A stretch of DNA of 64,000 bases from Nitrosomonas sp. (GTDB lineage: Bacteria; Pseudomonadota; Gammaproteobacteria; Burkholderiales; Nitrosomonadaceae): contig JALDQW010000001.1 in NCBI GenBank assembly GCA_031316255.1, positions 2,451,485-2,515,484 on the forward strand, given 5' to 3'. This document shows positions 17,340 through 28,345 of the stretch, in pieces (positions within the stretch are counted from its first letter, which is position 1; each line of letters starts with the position of its first letter). The position numbers and the translations under genes were made by a program. The notes under the pieces were generated by a model. That model did no database searches, was not told the DNA's origin, and saw nothing but the letters and a program-made list of their open reading frames with translations.

Positions 17340-18356
17340 CTAGTTTTTTGAATTAACATCCATGCTGTCCTGATATTGCTGAAAATGCTCGTCGCTGCAG
17401 AAAAAATGTCCTTGAAAGCGAATCGCTTCTTCTTTGGGGATAAGTATCTTGCATTGATGGCATTCAACGATATCACCTTCGGCGGCAAGCGGACTCTTTT
17501 CGGAATAGGTGTCGCGTTGTTTGCGTTCTGTTGTTTTTTCCTCGGCTTTCTCTTCTTTTTTGACCGGTTCGGAATCGACCTCAGTGTCTGACCAGGTTGC
17601 TTTTTGATAATCCGCTTTCGGGTAATAGTCGTCTGAAATACTAATCTCCTCGCCCAGGAAGATATCTTTATAGCTCACGTAAATAGAAGCAAAAATAGTC
17701 GGTATCAGTATTACAAGGCCAGCACCATAGGGCATAAATGCAATCAGGCTGAAAATAATCAGCAGTATGCCATACAGCTGGAACGGTATTATATTTTTCA
17801 GGCAGGCGAAAAAGCTTATTTTCATTGCCGAAATGGGTTGAAGATTATGGAAAACAACCAGTAACGGCGAGAACCAGGCAGCCATCATCAATGGGATAGA
17901 GAGTAACAGGGCTATCAATGAGGCCGTCAGCATGTTGTCCATGACATGGATCAGTTCACTTTCGTCCACTCTTTTTCCGTAGAGCAACATATCCGTCATC
18001 TGGCTGCCGCCGATCATCATCACCAGGCCGATAATCAATACCTGACCGATGAGATAAATGCCGCCAACAGTAACGAGTGACGCGACATTGGTTTTAAATG
18101 CAACAAACAGATGAGCGATTTCCAGTTGTCTTTCCTGATCCTGCTCGCGGCATCCGATCATAATACCCGCCAGAAAAACCGGTGAGATCAGTGTAAATAT
18201 AAATTGCCCGAGGATGGGGATTAAAGCGAGCGTCATGGCGATCAAGAGCAGGGTAAAGCAGACCAATACCCAAATCAGTGGCGCCTTGCGGAACATATGA
18301 AAGCCATTGGCGATCCAATGCCATCCATGTTTGGCGCTGACTTGATGAATTTCCAT
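17340..18356 (-). CDS. BPSS1780-family membrane protein with C-terminal zinc-finger-like tail
   Basis: A 338-residue protein. Residues 1-240 form the BPSS1780 family integral membrane domain with about six hydrophobic segments (for example LIWVLVCFTLLLIAMTLALI near residue 27). A charged linker (about 255-295, rich in E, K and T) follows. The tail (about 298-335) has CHQCKILIPKEEA and FFCSDEHF, a Cys-x2-Cys plus Cys/His arrangement typical of PP0621-like zinc ribbons. The combination of the two domains in one chain is unusual to me. Function is unknown. It converges on the activase gene, and the next minus-strand gene upstream is thrB. Confidence 0.7.
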   Translation of the reverse strand: MEIHQVSAKHGWHWIANGFHMFRKAPLIWVLVCFTLLLIAMTLALIPILGQFIFTLISPVFLAGIMIGCREQDQERQLEIAHLFVAFKTNVASLVTVGGIYLIGQVLIIGLVMMIGGSQMTDMLLYGKRVDESELIHVMDNMLTASLIALLLSIPLMMAAWFSPLLVVFHNLQPISAMKISFFACLKNIIPFQLYGILLIIFSLIAFMPYGAGLVILIPTIFASIYVSYKDIFLGEEISISDDYYPKADYQKATWSDTEVDSEPVKKEEKAEEKTTERKQRDTYSEKSPLAAEGDIVECHQCKILIPKEEAIRFQGHFFCSDEHFQQYQDSMDVNSKN

Positions 18357-18433
18357 TGATGTTTCTCCAGTTGTTAAGTTCGATATGACGATTTTATGTG
18401 TACATTTATAGGCCGGAAAACCGGGTCAATTTC

Positions 18434-19384
18434 CTAGATCCAGCGCTGTTTCAATCTGAATTTATCGTTTGAATGATTAAACAACAACATCTTGAAGTCA
18501 TCCGGATTTTTGGCGTGTGTGAGTTCTCCCGGGCGTGGCAAATGAAAATCATACAAACGGGAAATCCAGAACCGCAAAGCCCCGGCGCGCAGCATAACAG
18601 GCCAGGCATAGTACTCATCCGGTGTTAACGGCCGGACGCTGTGATAAGCCTTGAGTAAAGATAATGTGCGAGTTTCATCCAGCATTCTGTTTTCGGTAAT
18701 GCACCAATCATTTATGACGATAGCCAAATCGTATAATAAACTATCGTTACAGGCGAAGTAAAAATCAATAACACCGCCAATATTATGGTCGGTGAAGAGA
18801 ATATTGTCACGAAAGAGGTCGGCATGGATGACGCCTCTGGGAATATTCTGTGGTTGATGAGATAACTGGTAGTCCAGCTCATCATCAAGCAGCGATTGTT
18901 CTTCCTGATTGAGAAAAGGCTTTATTTTAAGTGCACTGGCCTGCCACCATTTTAATCCGCGTGGATTTTCCATTGTTGCGGAATAGCTTTGTCCGCATAC
19001 ATGCATTTTTGCCAGCATCATGCCGACTTGGGTGCAGTGCGTTTCGATGGGATTTATCAGAGATTTCCCCGGCAGGCATGTGACTATGGTTGCGGGTTTT
19101 CCGTTTAATACGCCAAATAATCGGTTGTCCAGCATGGGTACGGGGTTTGGACAAGGGATTTGCTGGCTTGAAAGATGCGCCATTAAATTCAGGTAGAACG
19201 GCAATTCATCCGCTGTCAATTTCTCAAATAGCGTCAGTACGAACCGTCCTTGCGAAGTAGTGACGAAAAAATTTGTATTTTCTATGCCGGAAGAAATGCC
19301 CTGAAGCTCAATGAGTTCTCCGAGAGCATAGTTTTTCAGCCAGTCTGAGAGTTGATTTTCTGTGACGGGTGTAAAAACAGACAT
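18434..19384 (-). CDS. thrB: Homoserine kinase (APH-fold type)
   Basis: A 316-residue kinase of the aminoglycoside phosphotransferase-like fold that phosphorylates homoserine in threonine synthesis. The start [15 protein letters not shown] and the following [11 protein letters not shown] loop are typical of proteobacterial ThrB of this type. The catalytic loop is [14 protein letters not shown] (HxD with the Asn four residues on), and the metal-binding VIDFYFA follows. Length is normal. It heads a minus-strand neighbourhood with DUF2782 and LOG genes upstream, an order common in betaproteobacteria. Confidence 0.9.
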   Translation of the reverse strand: MSVFTPVTENQLSDWLKNYALGELIELQGISSGIENTNFFVTTSQGRFVLTLFEKLTADELPFYLNLMAHLSSQQIPCPNPVPMLDNRLFGVLNGKPATIVTCLPGKSLINPIETHCTQVGMMLAKMHVCGQSYSATMENPRGLKWWQASALKIKPFLNQEEQSLLDDELDYQLSHQPQNIPRGVIHADLFRDNILFTDHNIGGVIDFYFACNDSLLYDLAIVINDWCITENRMLDETRTLSLLKAYHSVRPLTPDEYYAWPVMLRAGALRFWISRLYDFHLPRPGELTHAKNPDDFKMLLFNHSNDKFRLKQRWI

Positions 19385-19479
19385 GCGTTAAAAAAAATAA
19401 GACGGGGAAGCGTGAATTTTCAAGTTAAATGCGTGAGTCGCAATAGACAAATGGTCGATGCCGTTATGTTTCACGTAAA

Positions 19480-19878
19480 TTAGAATTCCAGAATACGCCA
19501 CATGGGCGCGCTGACATTACTGCCTGGCTCGCCCGGGTGTGCATTAAGGCGGCCACGGTTTTTGACCAGATAGTAGGGAAAACCGACACGTGGAATCACC
19601 TTGATCATATAGAGTTCGCCATTGAGGCGATGTTCTTCAATGGTATCTTCTCCACGTTTGATAATGGTAATCTGCGGTTCAAGATCCGGGTCTATGTCCA
19701 TGTCAGGCGGTAGCGGTGGCGGAGCGGCCAATTCAGGTAAGTCCGAATCGGATAATTCTGGTAATTCAGGGATCTCAGGCAGCGGTACCAGATCTTTGGG
19801 TACGTCGGATTGCGCTATCAGCGGCATTGCACAAGATAGCGAAAAACAGAATAATAAAATTAAAGATAATCTGTACAT
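19480..19878 (-). CDS. DUF2782 domain protein, exported
   Basis: A small protein of 132 residues from ATG 19878, which begins the signal peptide MYRLSLILLFCFSLS. A Pro/Glu/Asp-rich linker follows, then the DUF2782 domain (PQITIIKRGEDTIEEHRLNG, then LYMIKVIPRVGFPYYLV). An upstream start at 19911 would add 11 residues before the signal peptide and is less likely. Function is unknown. In betaproteobacteria the family usually lies between thrB and polA, as here. Confidence 0.8.
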   Translation of the reverse strand: MYRLSLILLFCFSLSCAMPLIAQSDVPKDLVPLPEIPELPELSDSDLPELAAPPPLPPDMDIDPDLEPQITIIKRGEDTIEEHRLNGELYMIKVIPRVGFPYYLVKNRGRLNAHPGEPGSNVSAPMWRILEF

Positions 19879-19961
19879 GGTGGTTCCGGTGTTGCACATC
19901 AAGCATTCCAAGTATTGATCGGTATTTTGTGTATTTTACCTAAATTAGTGCCTGTTTGTTG

Positions 19962-20681
19962 CTACAGATTCAATTGAATTTCTCTTTCTTCTGCGCTCGG
20001 CACAAAACCGCGCGTTTCATAATACTTGAAGATTGCGTTAACGACCTCACATGGTTCATCGATAATCTGTATGAGATCCATATCTTCGGGTGAAATAAAC
20101 CCTTCTGCAATCAGTGTATTTCTGAACCAGTCGATCAGTCCCTGCCAGAAACCTGTGTCAACAAGAATGATTGGCATTTTACGGGTTTTTCCAGTTTGCA
20201 CCAGTGTTAACGCCTCCAGTAATTCGTCCAGTGTACCGAATCCGCCCGGCATAACGACATACGCTGTGGCAAATTTGATAAACATATATTTGCGCGCAAA
20301 AAAGTGACGAAATGACTGGCTGATATCCTGATAAGCATTCCGGTGCTGTTCGTTTGGCAGCTGGATATTCAGACCGACACTCGGTGATTTTCCATAAAAA
20401 GCGCCTTTGTTTGCAGCCTCCATAATTCCGGGTCCGCCGCCTGAAATAACCGAGAAGCCGGCATCCGAAAGAAGCCGCGCAATTTGTTCGGTCAGTTTAT
20501 AGTGGGGATGACTGGGATCGGTGCGTGCGCTGCCAAAAATACTGACTGCGGGTTGAATTGTATCAAGGCGCTCCGTTCCTTCGACAAATTCTGCCATAAT
20601 TCCAAATAAGCGCCATGATTCTCTTGCCGACCACAGTTTTTCAAGAGAAAGTGTCATGGCGGGTTTATTTTCCAGGCTCAT
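19962..20681 (-). CDS. LOG family protein (TIGR00730 Rossmann fold)
   Basis: A 239-residue protein of the LOG family, many members of which hydrolyse nucleoside 5'-monophosphates (cytokinin-activating type or AMP/GMP nucleosidase). The signature GGGPGIMEAANKGA lies near residues 80-93 and PGGFGTLDELLE near 145-156. The first 40 residues (SARESWRLFGIMAEFVEG) are typical of the longer proteobacterial subgroup. The gene is divergent from polA with only 15 bases between start codons, so each promoter must overlap the other gene or lie within it. Confidence 0.85.
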   Translation of the reverse strand: MSLENKPAMTLSLEKLWSARESWRLFGIMAEFVEGTERLDTIQPAVSIFGSARTDPSHPHYKLTEQIARLLSDAGFSVISGGGPGIMEAANKGAFYGKSPSVGLNIQLPNEQHRNAYQDISQSFRHFFARKYMFIKFATAYVVMPGGFGTLDELLEALTLVQTGKTRKMPIILVDTGFWQGLIDWFRNTLIAEGFISPEDMDLIQIIDEPCEVVNAIFKYYETRGFVPSAEEREIQLNL

Positions 20682-20696
20682 AGGAATTCTTTTTAA

Positions 20697-23408
20697 ATGA
20701 AAACATTACTGCTGGTTGATGGTTCATCGTATCTTTATCGCGCTTATCATGCGTTACCGGATTTGCGCAGTCGCGAAAATAAGCCAACGGGTGCGATCCA
20801 TGGTGTACTCAATATGCTGCGTCGTTTACATAAAGACTATCATGCCGATTATAGCGCGTGTGTGTTTGATGCAAAAGGTAAAACTTTTCGCGATGAAATT
20901 TATCTGGAATATAAAGCTCATCGCCCGCGAATGCCAGACGATCTGGCGGTGCAGATTGAGCCGTTGCATATCTGTATCGAAGCCATGGGATGGCCGATTT
21001 TGATTATCGACGGCGTTGAGGCGGATGATGTCATCGGTACATTGGCAAAACAGGCGGTAGCGAAAAACATGCGTTGCATTATTTCAACAGGCGACAAGGA
21101 TATCGCGCAATTGGTGAATACGCATATCACGCTCGTTAACACAATGAATAATGAGATTCTTGATTCGGAGAAAGTCTATGCCAAGTTTGGCGTAAAGCCC
21201 GAACAGATGCTGGATTATTTGATGCTGGTCGGCGACAGCGCGGATAACATACCGGGCGTTGAAAAAGTGGGGCCCAAAACTGCCGTCAAATGGCTTGCCG
21301 AATACGGTTCACTTGATAATATTATTACACATGCTGACGAAATCAAGGGTGTGGTGGGTGACAATTTGCGTAAGGCACTGGGCTGGTTTGAGACTGCGCG
21401 GAAGCTGGTTACGATTAAATGCGATGTAGCGTTGCCGGTGGCTGTTACAGATCTGGAACCGAAACCGCAGGATACTGAACGGTTGGCGGCAATGTATGAG
21501 GAACTGAGCATGAAAACGGCTTTGCAGGAATTGCGGCTGCAAAACGATGCAGGTTTGACGGAGACGGGCAGTGAAAGTATCCCAGGCGGTCAACAAAATA
21601 ATGCAGTTGATTATCAAACGATTCTGACCGAAGCGCATTTGGCGGAATGGATCGACAAATTGAACCATGCATCCCTGGTATCCATTGATACAGAGACAAC
21701 CGGTTTGAACCCAATGCAAGCAAGACTGGTTGGCATTTCGTTCAGTGTAGAGAGCCTGCATGCGGCTTATCTTCCGCTCGAACATGATTACATCGACGCC
21801 CCTGTACAGTTGGAAATGGCATCTGTACTGGAGAAACTCAAACCCTGGCTGGAGAATCCCGGCAAGCCCAAGGTAGGACAGAATCTGAAGTATGATAAAC
21901 ATGTGTTCGCGAATCATGGGATTTGTTTGAACGGCATTATGCACGACACGCTTTTGCAATCCTACGTGCTCGAGTCGCACAAACCGCACAACATGGACAG
22001 TCTCGCGCAGCGGCATTTGGATATAAAAACGATCAGTTACGATGATGTGACCGGAAAAGGTGCACAGCGTATCCCGTTTAGTGCCGTATCGCTGGAGAAG
22101 GCAACCGAATATGCAGCGGAAGACGCGGATGTGACGTTGCGGTTGCATCAGTCGCTGTATCCCGGAATTCAGGCCGATGATCGGCAAAACCATATTTACC
22201 GGGCCATTGAAATGCCGGCCATGGAAGTTTTATTTGCAATGGAGCGTCAGGGTGTTTTGCTGGATATTCAGCTTTTGCATCGGCAAAGTAACGAACTGAA
22301 TGAGAAATTAAATGCGCTGGAACAACAAGCGTTTTCGATTACAGGTCATTCGTTTAATCTGAATTCACCCAAACAGATACAGGAAATATTGTTCAATCAG
22401 CTTAAATTGCCGGTTATCAAAAAAACGCCGAAAGGCGTTCCTTCCACCAATGAAGATGTGCTGCAGAAGTTGGCGCTGGATTATCCCTTGCCGAAAATTC
22501 TGCTGGATTATCGCGTACTGGCCAAATTAAAGTCGACGTATACCGATAAATTGCCGCAGATGGTCAATCCGGATACCGGGCGGGTGCACACCAATTATGC
22601 CCAGGCAGTTGCCGTTACCGGCCGTCTGGCAAGCTCAGATCCCAATTTGCAAAATATTCCGGTGCGGACAACCGAAGGCCGCCGGATTCGCGAAGCATTT
22701 ATTGCGCAACCGGGTAGTCAAATTATTTCAGCAGACTACTCTCAAATCGAGTTGCGCATTATGGCGCATATTTCACAGGATAAAGGATTGCTCAAGGCTT
22801 TTGCTGCTGGAGAAGATATACACAGCGCCACAGCTTCCGAAATATTTGCTGTGCCCGTAGAAGAAATCGATCAGGAGAAACGACGCTATGCCAAAGTCAT
22901 TAATTTTGGCTTGATTTACGGTATGTCGGAATTCGGTCTTGCTACACAATTGAACATAGAACGTAGCGCTGCACGTGCGTATATGGATCGGTATTTTTCA
23001 CGTTATCCCGGCGTGGCCGATTATATGGATCGCATCCGTAATCGCGCAAGGGAAAACGGCTTTGTTGAAACGGTGCTTGGACGCAGGTTGTGGTTGCCGG
23101 ATATTAATAACGCCAATGGCAACCGTAGACAGGGTGCCGAGCGTGCGGCCATCAATGCGCCCATGCAGGGGACAGCGGCTGATATTATCAAGCTTGCAAT
23201 GATTGCCGTTTATCAATGGTTATCCGAGGAAAAACTGAAAAGTAAATTGATTATGCAGGTGCATGACGAACTTGTGCTTGAAGTGCCCGATGACGAAGTA
23301 GATCGGATACGCGCAGAATTGCCAAAATTTATGGGTAATGTCATTAATCTGGATGTGCCGTTGCTGGTTGATGTTGGTGTTGGCAGGAATTGGGAACAGG
23401 CGCATTGA
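20697..23408 (+). CDS. polA: DNA polymerase I
   Basis: A 903-residue full-length polymerase I. Residues 1-290 form the 5'-3' exonuclease (EADDVIGTLA, GDSADNIPGV). The 3'-5' proofreading domain keeps its first acidic pair in SIDTETTGLN (D331, E333), so it is probably active. The polymerase domain has motif A DYSQIELR (D680), the O helix RRYAKVINFGLIYG, and motif C HDE (D857). It fills gaps after repair and removes RNA primers. The start is 15 bases from the divergent LOG gene. Confidence 0.97.
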   Translation: MKTLLLVDGSSYLYRAYHALPDLRSRENKPTGAIHGVLNMLRRLHKDYHADYSACVFDAKGKTFRDEIYLEYKAHRPRMPDDLAVQIEPLHICIEAMGWPILIIDGVEADDVIGTLAKQAVAKNMRCIISTGDKDIAQLVNTHITLVNTMNNEILDSEKVYAKFGVKPEQMLDYLMLVGDSADNIPGVEKVGPKTAVKWLAEYGSLDNIITHADEIKGVVGDNLRKALGWFETARKLVTIKCDVALPVAVTDLEPKPQDTERLAAMYEELSMKTALQELRLQNDAGLTETGSESIPGGQQNNAVDYQTILTEAHLAEWIDKLNHASLVSIDTETTGLNPMQARLVGISFSVESLHAAYLPLEHDYIDAPVQLEMASVLEKLKPWLENPGKPKVGQNLKYDKHVFANHGICLNGIMHDTLLQSYVLESHKPHNMDSLAQRHLDIKTISYDDVTGKGAQRIPFSAVSLEKATEYAAEDADVTLRLHQSLYPGIQADDRQNHIYRAIEMPAMEVLFAMERQGVLLDIQLLHRQSNELNEKLNALEQQAFSITGHSFNLNSPKQIQEILFNQLKLPVIKKTPKGVPSTNEDVLQKLALDYPLPKILLDYRVLAKLKSTYTDKLPQMVNPDTGRVHTNYAQAVAVTGRLASSDPNLQNIPVRTTEGRRIREAFIAQPGSQIISADYSQIELRIMAHISQDKGLLKAFAAGEDIHSATASEIFAVPVEEIDQEKRRYAKVINFGLIYGMSEFGLATQLNIERSAARAYMDRYFSRYPGVADYMDRIRNRARENGFVETVLGRRLWLPDINNANGNRRQGAERAAINAPMQGTAADIIKLAMIAVYQWLSEEKLKSKLIMQVHDELVLEVPDDEVDRIRAELPKFMGNVINLDVPLLVDVGVGRNWEQAH

Positions 23409-23552
23409 TTTTGCATAAATATTGTTGCATGTGCCTGTATTCTGTGTCAGAAAGACACGAAAAGTTGTTGGATTCTGTTGCTGATATAAGCGTCCAATTA
23501 CCCTAATCAGATAAATCAATTATCGGAGTGTTGGTTTATAGGTTATCGGGTG

Positions 23553-26183
23553 TTATTCGCGTGTTTCGACCTGCATCAATTCTCCGATTTCGAGGACAGC
23601 CGAGCTTTTGGCCTTGCGTCTTTGCCGCCGTTTGGTTTGGGGCTGTTCGTTATCGGCTAATTCTATTTTTTCCGGTGGCGTTTCGACCATTACCAGATCG
23701 CTTTCTTCGAGATTCGATTTTTTTGCAATGGATTGTTTCGATGGCTGGGATGTTTGTTCAGGGATTTTGGCATCAATGGGTTCATTGGAAACAGCCAGCT
23801 TACTTTCTTCTGATTCGATCCTGTTTTCTGGATCGAAAGAATCCTGATTGCTTGTGTGCACTTTATTGAGTGATTCATGCGGCTGAGCAGCAAATTCTGA
23901 TTCGGATTTTTTTGCAATGGAATCGACTGCGATATTCTGCATGGCATGTGGTTCTACAGTGACTTGTTCGGCGGTGTCAGACGCTGTTTTGTACGTTAAC
24001 GGAATCGCTGTATCTTGATCGCCATCAGGTTGTTGATACGCGATTTGATCTGTCACGTCAGGCGTGGATGTTTCAGTTTCCTTAATGTGTGTCGAACGAT
24101 CGCGTTGTCTGAGACTACGGCGTCTACGAGTGCGTTTCTTTTCATCAGGCTTTGGTTTTGATTCAGTTGCGGGTTCGGCATTATTCGTTGTTTCTGAGAC
24201 TGAAAATGTTTCAGCGGTCAGTGACTGTAGCTGTTCCCGATTTTGATCCTGGTCCAAATCCTGTTGTAAAAGTTGTGTGTTGTCTGCGCCAGGTGGTGTT
24301 TCAATTAATGTATTACTGTCTTTTGGAGTGGCTTCAACGGAATTGTTACTGGATTGTTTTGTTTGGGCATGATCTTTGCGATTGCGTGTACGGCCGCGTC
24401 CACGTGTGTTTCTTTTTTGTTTTTCCGATTTTTCCTGTGGCTGCGCATGTGCTCTTTCATTAATCGTGATCTGTTCCAGTTTTTTTTCTGCAACTTCTGA
24501 ATGGGTCGGTTTAAACCAGCCAAAGAATTTATCCAACAGTGAGGGTTCTCTGGATTTTTCTTCACGGATTGGTGCAGGTTGTGCAGGCGTTACGCCCTGA
24601 ACCGCGGCTTTGGGGCGCTCTTGTTTTTGTTTTTTTTCTGTGAGTTCAGGAACGAATTCGTCTGTAACTTTCTCGACCATTTTGTAGCTTGCCTGCGGTT
24701 CAATTTGCTTGGCATCTTCGTGGCGCAGGCGGGTTATTTTATATTTCGGTGTTTCCAGATGGATATTCGGGATCAGAATAATATCGACTTTGAGCCTTTC
24801 TTCAATCTCATAGATTTCAGCACGTTTTTCGTTCAATAAATAAGTGGCGACATCTATTGGCAGTTGTACATGCAACGCGGTAGTGCGTTCTTTCATCGCT
24901 TCTTCCTGGAGAATACGCAAAACATGCAATGCAGATGAATCGGTTCCCCGTATGTACCCAGTGCCATGACAGCGTGTGCAAGCAGCGTAGTTACTTTCAC
25001 CCAATGAAGGCCGCAGCCGTTGCCGCGATAATTCAAGTAAGCCAAAACGGGAAATTCTGCCAACCTGAACGCGTGCGCGGTCTTGGCGCAATGCTTCATG
25101 CAGGCGCGCTTCAACTTCACGTTGATTGCGTGTAGCGTCCATATCGATAAAGTCAATGACGATCAGCCCGCCAAGGTCGCGTAAGCGCAGTTGCCGCGCG
25201 ATTTCATCGGCTGCTTCAAGATTTGTATTCAGTGCCGTGTGCTCGATATCCGCCCCACGTATCGCACGCGCAGAGTTGACATCTACTGATACCAGTGCTT
25301 CAGTATGGTCTATTACGATTGACCCGCCAGAGGGTAATGTAACTTGCCTTGAATATGCGGTTTCAATCTGGTGCTCTATCTGAAAACGTGAAAATAACGG
25401 AACATCGTCGTGATAGAATCTCAGGCGGTCAACATTGGCTGGCATCACATGCATCATAAACTGGCATGCCTGTTCATAGATTTCGCGGCTGTCTATGAGT
25501 ATTTCGCCGATTTCGTAATTAAAGTAGTCGCGGATGGCGCGAATGACCAGACTGCTTTCCTGATAAATCAGAAAAACACCGCTTTGATTGTTTGCGGCTT
25601 CCTCAATGGCATGCCAAAGCTGTGTCAGATAATTCAAATCCCACTGCAGTTCTTCCTCGCTGCGTCCTATTCCTGCTGTTCGTGCGATGACACTCATCCC
25701 TTCGGGTATTTCAAGTTTGGCGAGTACTTCACGCATCTCATTGCGTTCTTCGCCGGTAATGCGACGCGATACACCACCACTGTTGGGGTTGTTTGGGATC
25801 AATACCAGATAACGACCCGCAAGTGAAATATACGTTGTTAATGCGGCGCCTTTGGTGCCACGTTCATCTTTATCTACCTGGACGATAAGCTCCAGTCCTT
25901 CACGGAGAAAACTCTGAATACGACTGGGCGAGATATCGGATTGCTCGCCTAAACAGAACGGCGAAATTTCCTTGAACGGTAGGAATCCATGGCGCTCACA
26001 GCCATAATCGACAAATGCAGCTTCCAGACTGGGCTCAAGCCGAGTGATGACCGCTTTGTATATATTGCTTTTACGTTGTTCTTTACTGACAGATTCAATG
26101 TCCAGGTCAACCAGTTTTTGACCGTCAACAGTCGCAACACGTAACTCTTCAGGTTGTGTTGCATTAAATAACATTCGTCTCAT
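23553..26183 (-). CDS. rne: Ribonuclease E
   Basis: An 876-residue endoribonuclease, the degradosome core enzyme. The N-terminal start [21 protein letters not shown]1 domain and catalytic region are complete, with the metal-binding aspartates in [11 protein letters not shown] and VIDFIDMDA. The zinc-link [12 protein letters not shown] holds the tetramer together. From about residue 520 the chain becomes low in complexity, with Arg-rich clusters ([28 protein letters not shown]) that would bind RNA and the membrane or partners. The divergent region to rluC (26184-26602) is strikingly A+T rich and probably contains the long rne leader. Confidence 0.95.
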   Translation of the reverse strand: MRRMLFNATQPEELRVATVDGQKLVDLDIESVSKEQRKSNIYKAVITRLEPSLEAAFVDYGCERHGFLPFKEISPFCLGEQSDISPSRIQSFLREGLELIVQVDKDERGTKGAALTTYISLAGRYLVLIPNNPNSGGVSRRITGEERNEMREVLAKLEIPEGMSVIARTAGIGRSEEELQWDLNYLTQLWHAIEEAANNQSGVFLIYQESSLVIRAIRDYFNYEIGEILIDSREIYEQACQFMMHVMPANVDRLRFYHDDVPLFSRFQIEHQIETAYSRQVTLPSGGSIVIDHTEALVSVDVNSARAIRGADIEHTALNTNLEAADEIARQLRLRDLGGLIVIDFIDMDATRNQREVEARLHEALRQDRARVQVGRISRFGLLELSRQRLRPSLGESNYAACTRCHGTGYIRGTDSSALHVLRILQEEAMKERTTALHVQLPIDVATYLLNEKRAEIYEIEERLKVDIILIPNIHLETPKYKITRLRHEDAKQIEPQASYKMVEKVTDEFVPELTEKKQKQERPKAAVQGVTPAQPAPIREEKSREPSLLDKFFGWFKPTHSEVAEKKLEQITINERAHAQPQEKSEKQKRNTRGRGRTRNRKDHAQTKQSSNNSVEATPKDSNTLIETPPGADNTQLLQQDLDQDQNREQLQSLTAETFSVSETTNNAEPATESKPKPDEKKRTRRRRSLRQRDRSTHIKETETSTPDVTDQIAYQQPDGDQDTAIPLTYKTASDTAEQVTVEPHAMQNIAVDSIAKKSESEFAAQPHESLNKVHTSNQDSFDPENRIESEESKLAVSNEPIDAKIPEQTSQPSKQSIAKKSNLEESDLVMVETPPEKIELADNEQPQTKRRQRRKAKSSAVLEIGELMQVETRE

Positions 26184-26602
26184 TTAAATGCCTAGCGTGT
26201 TTCTACACAAGTCAATTGATAAATTTTCAAAAACATAATTGAGATGACGTAATTTAGGGTCGGTTTGTAATTTATAATTTTTATAGACAATTTTTTATGT
26301 TAAAAATTCTAGTTTTTATATTTTTGATGTGTTTGGTTTGTTAATGCTCGAATATTACTCTCATTTATTGTAGATAAACAAGTAAATAAGTTCATGAATT
26401 TTGCTATTATTAGATATTGTTTTAAAAGATAGTTAATTGTTTTGGATTGTATTTTTTCCAGAACTTCCTGGGAAGTTCTCAGACAGGAAACTCTGAATCG
26501 AGAACTTCATCTGAGAATTCATTTTACAAACGAATTAAGTATATATTGAACTGCATAGTGGGAATTATAGGTAAAACTCGGCATATAGGCAAAAGAAATC
26601 TG

Positions 26603-27601
26603 TTGAATGCATCGGTTGTTTTGGAAAATATCAGTGAAGATGGAGACAATCAACGGATTGATAATTTTTTCTTTAAACGTTTCAAAAATGTGCCAAAAAG
26701 CCATATCTATCAGTTGCTGCGCAGCGGACAAGTGCGCGTCAATGGCAAGCGTGTCAATTTTCAGTATCGTCTGCAGTTGGGCGATGTTTTGCGGATTCCG
26801 CCCGTCAAGACACCCGTCACGAAACAAATACCACAACAATCGATTCCGCAGTCAAGACAGTATTCATTTGACATAATTTTTGAAGATGATGCATTGCTGG
26901 TCATAGATAAACCGTCCGGACAGGCTGTGCATGGCGGGAGCGGTATCAGCTTTGGCGTCATTGAACAATTACGCGCACAAAAACCCGATCTCAAGTTTCT
27001 TGAGCTGGTTCATCGATTGGACCGGGACACTTCGGGAGTATTGTTGCTGGCAAAAAAACGAGCTGCGCTGGTTGAGTTGCACCAGCAGATCCGCGCTGGT
27101 CAGACTGGAAAGCATTATCAGGTTATGGTAAAAGGCAGCTGGTCAAATGTTCGGCAAAATGTCAAGTTTCCGCTTATAAAATATGTTACTGCAGAAGGCG
27201 AAAGGCGTGTTATGGTTGCAACCCATCAATCACGATCCGATAAGCAGGGATGTAAAGTAATGGCTTCTCATACCGTGTTTAGCCGTATTAAGGCATGGCA
27301 AGATTACAGTTTGCTGGATGCTGAACTTAAAACAGGCCGCACGCATCAGATCCGCGTTCATCTGGCGCATTTGGGTTTTCCGATTGTTGGTGATGACAAG
27401 TATGGGGATTTTGCATTAAACCGGCAGCTCGCAAAAAACCAAGGTAAAACGCGATCAATTCCATATTTAACGAGAATGTTTTTGCATGCAAGCAGCATCC
27501 AGTTTGAACACCCGTTGAGTGGACTGCGGATGAGGCTGACGGCTCCGTTGCCGACTGATTTGCAAGCATTCATTGATCATCTCGAACAGATTGAACATTA
27601 G
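26603..27601 (+). CDS. rluC: 23S rRNA pseudouridine synthase (RluC type)
   Basis: An RluA-family synthase with an S4 domain (NQRIDNFFFKRF, then IYQLLRSGQVRVNGKRV) and the catalytic HRLDRDTSGVLLLAKK motif, whose Asp starts base rotation. RluC modifies U955, U2504 and U2580 of 23S rRNA in E. coli. The frame is open back to 26447 but has no ATG before the conserved part. I placed the start at TTG 26603, about 10 residues before the family's ISEDGDNQRID; GTG 26558 or TTG 26447 cannot be excluded. It is divergent from rne, as in many Proteobacteria. Confidence 0.85.
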   Translation: MNASVVLENISEDGDNQRIDNFFFKRFKNVPKSHIYQLLRSGQVRVNGKRVNFQYRLQLGDVLRIPPVKTPVTKQIPQQSIPQSRQYSFDIIFEDDALLVIDKPSGQAVHGGSGISFGVIEQLRAQKPDLKFLELVHRLDRDTSGVLLLAKKRAALVELHQQIRAGQTGKHYQVMVKGSWSNVRQNVKFPLIKYVTAEGERRVMVATHQSRSDKQGCKVMASHTVFSRIKAWQDYSLLDAELKTGRTHQIRVHLAHLGFPIVGDDKYGDFALNRQLAKNQGKTRSIPYLTRMFLHASSIQFEHPLSGLRMRLTAPLPTDLQAFIDHLEQIEH

Positions 27602-27670
27602 AAACCTTGGCCGGTCACAATGTCAATTGTGCATCAATGCGGTTTGTTGAGACGTTTCAACGGGTAAATT

Positions 27671-28345
27671 TCAATGCTCTGAATTGATTGCCGCCATGTC
27701 GTCTTGAATCATCGTATGCAAAACATGCCAGACATTTTCAACAATTTTTTCTTGAGCCGGGATTGTTGGATGGATGCCGTCGGGCTGGAAAAATTCATGG
27801 TTTTCTCCAAAACCTTCCATTAAAAATGGAATTAGGCGTATTTGATAGCGTTCAGCAAGCAGCGGATAAATATTCTTGAACTTTTGCGTGTAGGTCATGC
27901 CATAATTGGGCGGTAGTTGCATGCCGACAAGCAGTACTGATGCGTTGTATTGCTGACAGATTTTAATAATGGCTTCAAGGTTTTCGTAAATTGTCTTGAT
28001 TGCTGAACCACGCAGGCCGTCATTGGCGCCTAAGCCAAGGATAACAATATCGGGACGGTGTGTTTTTAGCGCCTGTTCAATCCTGCCGCGTCCGCCAAAC
28101 GTTGTTTCGCCACTGATGCTGGTGTTTACAACCTGAAAAAAAGGAGAAAGTGACTGCAGCCGATGCGTTAGCACGTTAACCCATCCGGCTTCAGTGGGTA
28201 TGCCATAATTTGCTGACAGGCTGTCTCCAAATACCATGATGGTTGTCGTTCTGGTTGTCATCAGTTGTGCGGTTGCCGCTGTTGTGGTGGATATGGCGGA
28301 TATTGCCAGTAAAAAGAAAATTTTAATTGCTAGGAAATTTTTCAT
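27671..28345 (-). CDS. tesA: Arylesterase / SGNH hydrolase (TesA-like)
   Basis: A 224-residue periplasmic esterase. The signal peptide starts at ATG 28345 ([19 protein letters not shown]). SGNH blocks are visible: GDSLSANYG (nucleophile Ser), the Gly of SGETTFGGR, GANDGLRG (Asn), and DGIHPTIPAQ (Asp and His). It corresponds to TesA/ApeA, with thioesterase, protease and lysophospholipase activities. Frames further upstream have no signal peptide and overlap the ABC gene. Its ATG and that of the divergent ABC gene share the four bases CATG at 28343-28346. The pair tesA/ybbA is also divergent in E. coli. Confidence 0.87.
   Translation of the reverse strand: MKNFLAIKIFFLLAISAISTTTAATAQLMTTRTTTIMVFGDSLSANYGIPTEAGWVNVLTHRLQSLSPFFQVVNTSISGETTFGGRGRIEQALKTHRPDIVILGLGANDGLRGSAIKTIYENLEAIIKICQQYNASVLLVGMQLPPNYGMTYTQKFKNIYPLLAERYQIRLIPFLMEGFGENHEFFQPDGIHPTIPAQEKIVENVWHVLHTMIQDDMAAINSEH

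Noticed and set aside
21309..22193. 294-codon frame on the minus strand
   Set aside because: It is a shadow of polA; the plus strand carries conserved polymerase I domains throughout.
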